Assembly: GCF_014356525.2 (NCBI RefSeq)
Contig: NC_052511.1
Span: 34,168,687-34,232,686, forward strand
DNA: 64,000 nt
Reading direction: 5' to 3'
Source: Nilaparvata lugens
Lineage: Eukaryota; Arthropoda; Insecta; Hemiptera; Delphacidae
The notes under the pieces were generated by a model that did no database searches, had not been told where the DNA came from, and saw only the letters and a list, made by a program, of their open reading frames with translations. Every line of letters begins with the position of its first letter. The stretch's first letter is position 1. Below are positions 23,121 through 32,920 of this stretch, one piece after another. Both the position numbers and the translations under genes were made by a program.

Positions 23121-23330
23121 AAACTAATGTGGGGTTCACCCCATCCTTGAGAAATGGACTTTGCAACCTCCTTCTCGTGCATGAGGTAGGTAGGTAGAGC
23201 AGTTCCTAAAAAGAACACATAGTCGAGATATTATTTCATCTGTAGAACAGCTGTTTTTACGACTTTCAAAAAAAATCATCGAATTTCACAATTTACACAA
23301 AGGAAAAAGTACTCTGAAAACAATTATATA

Positions 23331-24890
23331 CAGGGTGATTCATAATTATGGTAAAATAATTTAATACGTGATAGTAGAGGTAAAAATAAGAAAAAAACTT
23401 CTCATAAACATATATCCATAAACGCTTCATTACCGAGCTATACAGAGTGAAAGATTTCGCCCGGAATTCAGTTCCTCTGGTGAAATACACCGATGCTGAA
23501 TTGTTTGGGGACTAGTTTTTGAAAAACTTATGCTGGATTCATATGGAAAAATATCTGAAAAATTGAATAAAACTAGTCTAAAAATGGCAGGTAATTTTAG
23601 ACATTATTCATACTCCGAATTAGCTGACATGCATTTAATGTATGGAATGGGACACTACTGTAATAGTACTGAAGCAAGACGTTTGTATCAAGAGAACTTT
23701 CCTAACCGAGTATGTCCAAGTTCCAGTTTTTTGCCACTATTCATCAACGTCTGTCTGAGACAGATTCTTTGATATCCAAAGAGCACATTTATGCAGGCAG
23801 ACCGCGACCTACTAAGACTGTTGAGTTAGAAGAACAAATTCTTAATGAAATTTATGAACATCCCGAGAAGAACACACGAGAATTGTCAGTGCAGTTTAAT
23901 GTCAATCAATCTATTATTTGGAGGATACTAAAAGAGCAACAATTACATCCATACCACCTCCAGGAAGTTCATATTCTATTGCCACGAGACTGTATTCCCC
24001 GTGCTGGTATTTGCCGATGGTTTTTAGTAAAACTTGTTTACCCAAACTTTTTAACAACCGTTTTATTTACCAATGAGGCACACTTTACAAGAACAGCTAT
24101 CATTAACGTCCACAACCAACATATTTGGGCAGCCGAGAATCCTCATGCCATCAATCCCAATCTTCCACAACATCAGTTCTCAGTAAACATTTGGGCAGGA
24201 ATCATAGGAGATCATCTACTTCTGTTCGAGCTTCCTCCCAGGCTTAATGGCATAATCTACTAGTCTTTTGGTATAAGTTTAATGTCATTTGAATATGCTA
24301 CTTTCATATAAAAAAAATTTTTCATAAAAACCGAATATTTTATTTGCGAAGAGCTACAACTTATGAGTTATTAGTTCTCTCCTCATAAAACAGCAAATTT
24401 TTGTGGTGTAATGTACTACATAAGAATACATTTTATCCAACTTTTATTTAAATTTAGTTCACACAGCTTACATCATTCTTTCCAGAATTAAATTCTCTAC
24501 AATTTTTATTGCGAAAAATTATTTGTTTACTGGTCATTAAAGAAAGTTATTGGGCATAAAACGTAGAAGACTGTGTTTTTTCACTTGAATTTTTTGCATA
24601 TTTTAACTTTTTTCTCAAAAACTACTCACATTACAGTTCCCAGACTAGTTTTATTCAGTTTTTCAGATATTTTTCCATATGAATCCAGCATAAGTTTTTC
24701 AAAAACTAGTCCCCAAACAATTCAGCATCGGTGTATTTCACCAGAGGAACTGAATTCCGGGCGAAATCTTTCACTCTGTATAGCTCGGTAATGAAGCGTT
24801 TATGGATATATGTTTATAAGAAGTTTTTTTCTTATTTTTACCTCAACTATCACGTATTAAATTATTTTACCATAATTATGAAACACTCTG
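23331..24890 (+). mobile_element. Mariner-like element with ~250-bp terminal inverted repeats
   Basis: The ends are CAGGGTGATTCATAATTATG at 23331 and its inverted counterpart CAGAGTGTTTCATAATTATG ending at 24890, flanked by TA on both sides as expected for Tc1/mariner insertion. The inverted repeats continue for about 250 bp (23331-23583 versus 24640-24890) with only a handful of differences. The total is 1560 bp. It interrupts repeat Y: the flanking sequence CTGAAAACAATTATATA / TACAGAAGTCTGATC is continuous in the uninterrupted copy at 29095-29150. Confidence 0.88.
23584..24263 (+). pseudogene. Truncated mariner-like transposase (DUF4817 helix-turn-helix plus partial DDE domain)
   Basis: The ATG at 23584 opens MAGNFRHYSYSELADMHLMY and ARRLYQENFP, a DUF4817-type N-terminal DNA-binding helix bundle. 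A frameshift near 23715 moves the frame into FATIHQRLSETDSL. Next come a GRPR linker, a second helix-turn-helix (TRELSVQFNVNQSIIWRIL), and the start of the catalytic domain. The first catalytic Asp, expected in FTDEA, is Asn here (LFTNEAHFTRT). The domain continues through WAGIIGD to LPPRLNGIIY and then stops, lacking the other two catalytic acids. It is shorter than the roughly 350-residue family norm, so this copy is dead. Confidence 0.78.
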
Positions 24891-25084
24891 TATACACATA
24901 TACTTTATACAGAAGTCTGATCGTAGTTTCAAATAAAATGTTGCCGCGTATGCCGCCAATCGTCATTATGTTATTCCCCTAAATTATTCTCGTTTAGAAA
25001 TGGGGCTTACAGTTCAATGAGCAAGGAAAGTTGTGTGAGTGTACCACACCAGATTTTTGTAATAAGGGGTTACCGAGATACATG

Positions 25085-25525
25085 ACTTTGAATATAGAAA
25101 TTGGGCATTTCTTATGAATTGAATATGAATAAGTACCTACAATCAACAATAAATTTTCTATTTTTTGACCGAATTTGACTGTTGATGCATGATTTTGAAC
25201 CGCCCTGGCGAGCCGAGAAGAATGAAGTGTAGTACGATGAAATCTGAGCATTGTGTCAAAAGCAAATTATAAGTGTTTGAAATTTTGATCTTTGAGGTGT
25301 CCTTAAGCGTGCCTCTACTAGGAAATACTGAAATTAAGTGCATCTAACGGGTGATTCTTACCCATGAACTTATGTCATTGTGCGAAATATCAATGTGAGG
25401 ACAAAGTAGATGGTGATGATGGTTGAAGCTGAAAATTAGGTGTTTTCCACAATACAAGGAGCATTGTTGTCAGGTGTACCTGGAAATCTATATGACATAG
25501 AGCGCTCTACCTGATCTCAGATTGT
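25085..25525. repeat. Right arm of the large inverted repeat (repeat X)
   Basis: The inverted counterpart of 20776-21215, with small indels (for example an extra AATTTGC near 25265 relative to the left arm). The arms and their contents span about 4.75 kb. Confidence 0.75.
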
Positions 25526-25964
25526 ATAGCACAAAAATACGCCTAGAGGGATTTTGAAATATACATCTAAATTGTAACAATTGGAAGACATTGTTGATTA
25601 AAAACTAAATTTCATCAAAATTGATTTTTTTCTTCAAATTTTACTCATTTTTGAAAAATTATAACAAAGTACTCATTGGGAATAAAGAGTTCCGAGTGAT
25701 CTCATTTTTTTTCAGAATTATATAATCTAGGAGAGATTTGGCAGAAATAGCTAAAAACTGGAAAATGAGCCGAAAATACGAGGTTTTTGGGCTATCTTGT
25801 ATCTAGCACAAGGAAATCTTGCATGAAGAAATTGGTTCTGGACTTCTCTTATGTACCCAAATAATATATTAAAAAATCAGAACTACAATATAAATTGCAA
25901 GCACACCCCCTTTTTTATGTCTATATTGACTGGACTAATAGTATCATCCATAAAAACGTAGGGC

Positions 25965-26073
25965 GATAAACGATGTTTACTGTTCGATGTTTTTCACTTA
26001 TCGATGTTAGGATGAAAAAAAAACATCGATGTTAAAAACATCGATGTTTTGTCTTTCGATACCCATCCCTACT
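25965..26073. repeat. Subterminal ATCGATGTT array ending in a DNA-transposon-like terminus
   Basis: Five copies of CGATGTT-type sequence, two of them in the palindrome AACATCGATGTT, precede ATACCCATCCCTA at about 26061-26073. Read inverted this is TAGGGATGGGTAT. Clustered subterminal motifs plus such an end resemble a hAT-like element terminus whose body lies to the left. Transposase-binding sites are a plausible role. Confidence 0.4.
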
Positions 26074-26268
26074 ATCGAGGCGAGGCCACGGCGAGGCTCG
26101 CTGTAGAACCACAGAATAAGTAGTAGAACTGCTCCTTTCTACTACGCGAGCGTAGTATCTGTTTGAGTAACACATTCGTTGAAGCAGTTTGTTACCTGCT
26201 ATTTGGAAAAATAAAATGTACAGTCGGTAGCCATTGTGAATGAGTGAACACGTGAAGCAATTATATCT

Positions 26269-26530
26269 GTGAAATCATCTAATTTCAATTGTACTCCATG
26301 TGGAAAACAATTGTCCACTAATTATAATTTAAAGCGGCATCTGCAAAATGTTCATAAACGTAATAGTCCTGCAAAAGGAGGAGCAATATGTCCATTCGAA
26401 GACTGCAGGAAAACTCTAAGCAATAAACAAACATTCAGAGTTAGTTGGACACTTGACAGAGAAGCATGAATTTCAGCCATCAATAATAATTGATGAATTC
26501 ACGTTTGCTTCGAAAGATTGTAAGTTATTT
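26269..26530 (+). pseudogene. C2H2 zinc-finger fragment, probably transposon derived
   Basis: The frame reads FNCTPCGKQLSTNYNLKRHL then QNVH, a C-x2-C...H-x4-H finger, followed by a second (CPFEDCRKTLSNKQTF) whose His pair only appears after a frameshift (HLTEKH, near 26450-26470). After that the shifted frame continues DEFTFASKDC and stops. A possible ATG lies upstream at 26240 in yet another frame. This layout resembles the zinc-finger N-terminus of transposon proteins, but the family is not certain. Confidence 0.45.
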
Positions 26531-26899
26531 GGTAAGATGTAGTTATGGATGTAGAGAGTAGTAGAATTGATGATAAGATGTAGTTGAGTTGTTGACAAAC
26601 TTTAGAACTAGTGACCGGCTGGGTTGGAGAACTCGCTCATGAATAGTTGTAAAAATCAAGGTTCTCGAGATTAATGGAAAAATTGGAAAAGTCCGAAATT
26701 TTGGGAGGTTTTGGGGGTGGAGCCACCGTCTGGCGTGTCAACTAATTTCAGATTCGAATTCAGCGACCCATAATACGTATAGAACCGTCGAGAAAAATTC
26801 TTTTGGGGCTGTTTCCTTAGAAACAACCATTTGACTGGACTAGAGGTTATGTTACAAGTTTTGATTTTGACATAATAAGGTTATGTTGTGTTTTTGTGC

Positions 26900-26944
26900 C
26901 AGTGAACTCTATACTAACTGTTAAAGTTAGTATAGAGTTCACTG
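26900..26944. repeat. Perfect 19-bp-arm palindrome
   Basis: CAGTGAACTCTATACTAAC at 26900-26918 is perfectly inverted at 26926-26944 around the 7-nt spacer TGTTAAA. It could be a joined pair of element ends or a snap-back hairpin. Confidence 0.85.
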
Positions 26945-27227
26945 TTTTGTGCATTGGCGAATCAGTTGCAGCTGTTCCACTGAATGCCAGTCACAGCTCA
27001 GTAGCAGTTATCACAGTGAACGGAGCTGCTCTAACAAATACGTTATCAGCGCATGCACATACCTCTCCATTCTATAGGATCATTTCTACAGAGGAGCTTC
27101 TCTTTGTCTCAGAAACAGAGTAACGGCCAGCAACAGTCACAGTTATAACATAGTTATTCAAAAGTATTCTTTGAGTATCTATAGTGAGGTCCACGTTATA
27201 ATGGTAGTGTACGATTTGCAAATGTGA

Positions 27228-27780
27228 AAGAGTTAGGGGTTAGGTTTTATTTAGGTTATATTTAATAATGTTTTTTCAGGATAGGTTAGGTTTTTGCTTA
27301 AAAATTGCAATATGCTAGAAGGGGCTAGGGTCCAGGTAGAGTTATGTTTTTTGATGTTTCAAAGGTAAAAGGATAGGTTAGGGGGTTAGGATTTTGCTCT
27401 GAACCACATGTTTGTGAACATGTTCATGAAATGAACCACATTTTTGTGAAAATGTTCATGAAATGAACCAAATGTTTATGTTTTGTTCTAAAGATGACGA
27501 ACAAATCCAAAGTATTAAATGTGAATGGGTTAGAGGTTAGGTTTTATTCAGGTTATATTTAATAATGTGTTATTAGGATAGGTTAGGTTTTTGCTTTGAA
27601 ATTGCAATATGCTAGAAGGGGCTAGGGTGCAGTTAGAGTCATGTTTTTTGATGTTTCAAATGTGAAAGGATAGGTTAGGGGGTTAGGATTTTGCTCTGAA
27701 ATCTAAATTATTAAATGTGAAGGGGTTAGGGGTTAGTGGTTAGGTTTTTTTGGATTATATTTAATAATGTTCCATAAGGT
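27228..27780 (+). repeat. Tandem repeats of about 300 and 195 bp rich in GGTTAGG
   Basis: GTTAGGGGTTAGGTTTTATT at about 27231 recurs at about 27530 and, shortened, at about 27724. Each is followed by TATATTTAATAATGTT. The first two units also share ATTGCAATATGCTAGAAGGG and a GGTTAGGGGGTTAGG block. A smaller repeat of about 36 bp with ATGTTCATGAAATGAACCA lies at 27405-27475. Confidence 0.7.
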
Positions 27781-28402
27781 TAGGGGTGCTGACAATATGC
27801 TGACTTAGTTATAGTGTTTTTTAACATCAGTTAAATAACAACTGTTATATTTTATTAATTATATTTTTCAAAAGTACTCTTTCTTTTATTAAATAAAATA
27901 ATAATATATCGATTATTATATTGAAGTAAATGATAAATCATCATTGGATAATAATATTTTCATCAAATAGAATGACGATTGGCTCCAGTTACAGTGCTCG
28001 GTAACCATCATCACAAAGAACGTTACATTCAAAGAACTGACTGAATGGAACGGGAAAAACCCGTTGCTAACGCATGCGCGATACGGTGCTGTCTGAGACA
28101 GAGTGGTTTGTTTCTACAGAGCCTCGCGTGTCTATCGGCCGCAAGTTGGGGCTTGCGCCACAGAGAATGAATAGAATTCCTTCTACTCTGTGCTTGTGCT
28201 CTGTATTGAATGGTAGTTCCATCAATAGCCACTTGGCGCGACTGAAAAATTCAAAATAGTATCAATTCAATTTTTTTAAACATAATACATGAACATGATA
28301 TACAATAAAATATACAAGATGTTTTGGAATCACCCTACTGGACTATCCATCCATGTGAAGGGGAAGTTCCATGTTATTACATGTAAGTTTAATCACTGCT
28401 CT

Positions 28403-30133
28403 TATAGTGAGGTCCACTTTATAATGGCAGTGAAGAAAGATAGGAGAAAAACGTTGCCAAGTCTCCATTTTGCCACTGAGTGTGCACAGCTATCACTCAA
28501 TTCATCCCATTAAATTTGATCTAATAATAATTATCATTTCCTTGATAAAATAATCAATTCAATGTCAAATTAATCAAGAAAATATATTTTTCATAATTTT
28601 ATTCAAAAATTTGCTCTCATAAGTAAGATCAAATTTTATTTTTATACAGATCTGAAATGGTGGCTAATTTGAAAAGCTGTAATACAACAATCTGAAATTT
28701 CAAAACAACTGAAATTTAGTTATTTGGTAAGTATTCTACTCCAATTTCTTTCAAAAATAATAGAAAAATAGAAATTCGATCTAAAAAAATTCATTTTAAT
28801 GTCAATAATTCTGAAATGATAACCCTTCAATATTATTTATACCAGTACGAGTAGGTCCAACCTATACATGTAGCCTAACTGAAGCATGGATGGAGTCTAG
28901 GATGGTTAGTTATCAACTTTTAAAATGTCATTTCAGGTATTTCAATTTGTGTTTCTCATACGGTAATGTCTTAAAATTATTTTATTGTTTCAAAAATACA
29001 TTTTAAATCAATTATACAACTTGTGTACTCAGGTATTTTGATAGAATGAAGAAAAAATCTGGTGTGGTACACTCACACAACTTTCCTTGCTCATATTTGA
29101 AACTACGATCAGACTTCTGTATATATATATAATTGTTTTCAGAGTACTTTTTCTTTGTATGAATTGTGAAATTCAATGATTTTTCTAGTTGTCATTTTTT
29201 TAAAGTCGTCAAAATAGCTGTTCTACACATGAAATATCTCGACTATGTGTTCTTTTTATGAACTGCACTACCTACCTACCTCATGCACGAGAAGGAGGTT
29301 ACTAAGTCCACTTCCCAAGGATGGGGTGGACCCGCCATTGGTTACCCAGAAAGGAGACTCATGCCAGCTGATAGAACTGATAAATAACTATACAGGGTAT
29401 GAATTTGAAAGAAATCGGTCAAGTTATTTTTGAGAAAATCGTTAAAAGCATGGTTTTTTAGTAATTATCCGCAATTTTTCTCAAGAATATAACGGAGCTC
29501 CTGCAATTTTCCCAGAAATGAGACTCATGTCATTTGATAGGGCTTATGAGCTATCCATGGTATAAATTTGAAGGAAATCGTTGAAGCCGTTTTCGAGAAA
29601 ACCGTGAAAAACATGGTTTTTTAGTAATTATCCGCCATTTTTTCCGCCATCTTGAATTGAATTTCTTATTGTCGGATCCTCATGGTATAAGGACCTTAAG
29701 TTTAAAATTTCAAGTCAATCGGTTAATTAGGAATGGAGTAATCGTGTTCACAGACATACACACATACACACACACATACACACACACACACACATACACA
29801 CACACAGAGCAACACCCAAAAATCATTTTTTTGGACTCAGGGGACCTTGAAACGTATAAAAAACATGAAATTAGGGTACCTTAAATTTTTTTGGAAAGCA
29901 ATACTTTCCTTACTCTAATAGGGCAAGGGAAGTAAAAATGGCGTCTAAGAATTGTTTGTCCACTTTTGTACAGTCGTCACTGTCAAAAGTAAAAATAAAA
30001 TATTCTAGCAAACTGACAACATTGCAAAGCGAGAGAGAGATATCGCTACCGTATCTGTTTTGTTGTATGATAGAAAAGGACAGCAACATTATTTTCAATC
30101 GTACCCTGCCATTATAACGTGAACCTCACTATA
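28403..30133. mobile_element. Composite TIR element of 1.73 kb
   Basis: The left end TATAGTGAGGTCCACTTTAT at 28403 is mirrored by a right end at 30106-30133 whose complement begins TATAGTGAGGTTCACGTTAT. A third similar end lies alone at 27181 (TATAGTGAGGTCCACGTTAT). The interior is noncoding and contains the whole of repeat Y copy 2. The flanking TA would suit a Tc1/mariner-related nonautonomous family. Confidence 0.6.
29047..29938 (+). mobile_element. Interspersed repeat Y, copy 2, uninterrupted
   Basis: Starts AAAAATCTGGTGTGGTACAC and ends GGGCAAGGGAAGTAAAAATG. It is colinear with copy 1 (inverted) but lacks the mariner-like insertion and one of the tandem units. An ACAC/ATAC microsatellite lies at 29757-29808. 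Confidence 0.7.
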
Positions 30134-30809
30134 GAATTTAGAAATGAATAATAGAGAATATAATAATGTAGATCCATCATTGAGATGTTGATTATAAAAA
30201 GTTGATATTTATAGTTATAGTGTGTATTTCAATGAAGGAATAAGTATACTTGATACAATGATTGATTAATATAATCAATAAAAAACAATACTGTACTTAA
30301 TTGAAGACTGTAGTGACAGAGGGATTCCAGAAATTCTCTGGACAGAGAGAGAGACTGATGGTGGGAGTGGAAGGAAAAACATTCAAACCTTTTATCATAT
30401 TAATAATAAAATAAATACCAATCAATTGTCTGGAAACTTTGAAGACTTGTTGGTCACCGAACATAAAGAGACTGGAGTAGTTCTTCTGTGCCCAACCAAT
30501 CTGGTACAGCCACTTGCCCACCTTCTTCCCACTGCCAAACTAAGTGCCTCTGCTTCCCAATCACCCCTGGCACATTTCTGTACAAAATATGGACCAGGTA
30601 AGAGGGATTTGTCAGTACAGAGCCATGAGTCAGCTGAGGTATCCCAAAGCTGTAATTTGATCTGTGATGAGTTATGGCTAAATATTTCTTCTAAAAGCTC
30701 AGTTTTGTATTTTTCGATGCGGATCAATATATATTTGATAAAAAGCTCTTGAATATTCAATATGGTACAGTAAATTCCATAAACAATTGTATTGTTAGGT
30801 ATCTAAACC

Positions 30810-32345
30810 CTAGTGGAAGAGATCCATAGAAATGGATAGAAAAACTTTATTGATATCAATAATATATGCTCATGGATATCAATACATGTTCATGGAAATC
30901 AATAGAAGCTCATGGATATCAATACACATCACAGTAAATACAGTCAATGAACTATCACTAAGCATTCAGTGATATCAATAGGTGCTCATGGATATCAATA
31001 GAAATTAATAATGGTAAATACAGTCAATGAAAATCTATTGTTATCACTGAGCTTTAAGTGATATCAATAAAAGTAAATGGGTAACATTAGAAGTAAATAC
31101 AAACAAATAGACATCATGATAAATACAGTTAATGAGTATCCATTGATTATATTGAATCCTTATTGATATCAATAAGGTCATGTTTCTGAGCTCTCGGGAT
31201 GATATTACCCATGTCAACACACAATGTGAAAATCACGTTTTTTCATGTGAATGAAAAGTGAAAATGTTAAAACTGAAAATCAAACATTTTTTCAACTCTC
31301 AATTTAGGCTTTCTGACCAACAGTTGGATGTAAAATCGAATTTACACCCCTTTCTATCTGTTGCAAAATCGTCTACAACACACTGTTATTGAGATAAAAA
31401 AAATTTCACGCCATTGAAATTTTTGGAGTTTTCCAAAAAAGTCTCACTTTAAGCTTCCTGTTAATCAATTCGCGTGCAGAAGTGAAATTCCAGCACTTTT
31501 CGTCCCTTGCAAAAATCGACTACAATGCACCATTAACGATTTATAGACCTTTTGCGGTAATTTCAAATGCATTCCCTAGTGGGAGAGATCCATAGAAATC
31601 AATAGAAAAACTCTATTGATATCAATATATGCTCAATGGATATCAATAAATGTTCATGGAAATCAATAGAAGCTCATGGATATCAATACACATCATGGTA
31701 AATACAATCAATGAACTTCTATTGATATCACTGTATGTTCAGTGATATCAATAGGTGCTCATGGATATCAATAGAAATAATGGTAAATACAGTCAATGAA
31801 AATCTATTGTATCATTGAACGTTTAGTGATGTCAATAAATTTTTATGGATGTCAATAGAAGTAAATACAAACAAATAGAAATCATGGTAAATACAGTCAA
31901 TGAGCATCTATTGATTACATAATATCTTCATTGATATCAATAAGGACCGGTTTCTGAGCTCTCAGGATGATGTTACCCATGTCAACATACAATGTGAAAA
32001 TCACGTTTTTTCACATGAATAAAAAGTGAAAATCAAACATTTTTTCACTCTCAATTTAGGCTTTCTGACCAACAGTTTGGATGTAAAATAGAATTTCAAC
32101 CCCTTTCTATCACTTGGAAAAATCGTCTACAACACACTGTTATCGAGATAAAAAATGTTTCACACCAATAAATTTGATAATATAGAATTTTTTAGTTTTT
32201 AAAAAAATCTCACTTTAGGCTTCCTGTTAAATTATTCAGGTGCAGAATTGAATTTCAAACAATTTTTGTCTCTAGCAAAAATCGTCCACAATGCACCATT
32301 ATAACGATATATAGACCTTTTGCGATAATTTTTAATTCAGTTAAA
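30810..32345 (+). repeat. Direct duplication of about 765 bp
   Basis: 30810-31573 and 31574-32345 share, in order, the CTAGTGG end, the GATATC array, GATGATATTACCCATGTCAA / GATGATGTTACCCATGTCAA, the AAAATCACGTTTTTTCA block, AATTTAGGCTTTCTGACCAA and a final TATAGACCTTTTGCG. Divergence is clearly higher than in the 674-bp duplication at 21 kb. Confidence 0.7.
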
Positions 32346-32429
32346 AACTTTAATATATTTTGGCAGATTTTCAATTATTCAGAAACAATGTATTTTTGAT
32401 GACTGATTTGGGTGTAGAAGTGAATTTTG

Positions 32430-32920
32430 TAGAAGTTTCAGTTTGTAAAGAAATGAGGGGCTATAACTAAAATATTTTTTATGTAAACACTCATTGTGTG
32501 ATAAATCATAATAAAGGCCTTTTTAAAACTAGAAAGATGACATCAATAAGAATTTTCTATGATACTTTTATCCAAAATGGCGGCTGATTGCACTTTATCA
32601 ATTATTTCTTTAAAAACTAAAAACTTCAATCAGCCGCCATTTTGGATAAAAGTATCATAGAAGATTTTTATTGATGTCATCTTTCTCGTTTTGAGAAGGC
32701 TTTCAAAATTATGTATCACACAATAGGTATTTACATTCAAAATATTTGAGTTGCAACCCCTCATTTCTTTAAAAACTAAAACTTCAATCAGCTGCCATTT
32801 TGAATACAATTATCATAGAGCATTTTTATTGATGTAATCTTCCTTGTTTTGAAAAGGCCTTTGAAATTATGGACCAGGCAATGGGTGTTTACATTTGAAA
32901 TATTCAAGTTACAAGCCCCA
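32430..32920. repeat. Inverted plus direct repeat cluster of a ~155-bp unit
   Basis: A left unit (32440-32590) is followed, after a 36-nt spacer, by its inverted copy (32627-32770) and then by a second copy in the same direction as the latter (32770-32920). The hairpin core ATCCAAAATGGCGGCTGATT is exactly mirrored. GATGACATCAATAA and CATTGTGTGATA are also mirrored. Confidence 0.75.

Larger units (their letters stand above)
22358..25059 (-). mobile_element. Interspersed repeat Y, copy 1, split by a mariner-like element
   Basis: Read on the - strand it begins AAAAATCTGGTGTGGTACAC at 25059 and ends at ...GGGCAAGGAAAGTAAAAATT near 22358. Both ends carry an inverted ACTTTCCTTGC-like motif. The same ends bound copy 2 (29047-29938), and the start recurs at 63331. 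Inside it has a CA/GT microsatellite at about 22494-22520 and three tandem units related to GTTTTTCACGGTTTTCTCGA at about 22640, 22830 and 23000. A mariner-like element at 23331-24890 interrupts it. No coding capacity of its own is seen. Confidence 0.7.

Noticed and set aside
27228..27780. Telomere repeat array
   Set aside because: GGTTAGG occurs only a few times within longer tandem units; there is no run of pure TTAGG.
30426..30760. Rab-type GTPase exon (KLQLWDTS on the minus strand)
   Set aside because: The residues after WDT do not continue as AGQE and no other G-motif is present in any frame.
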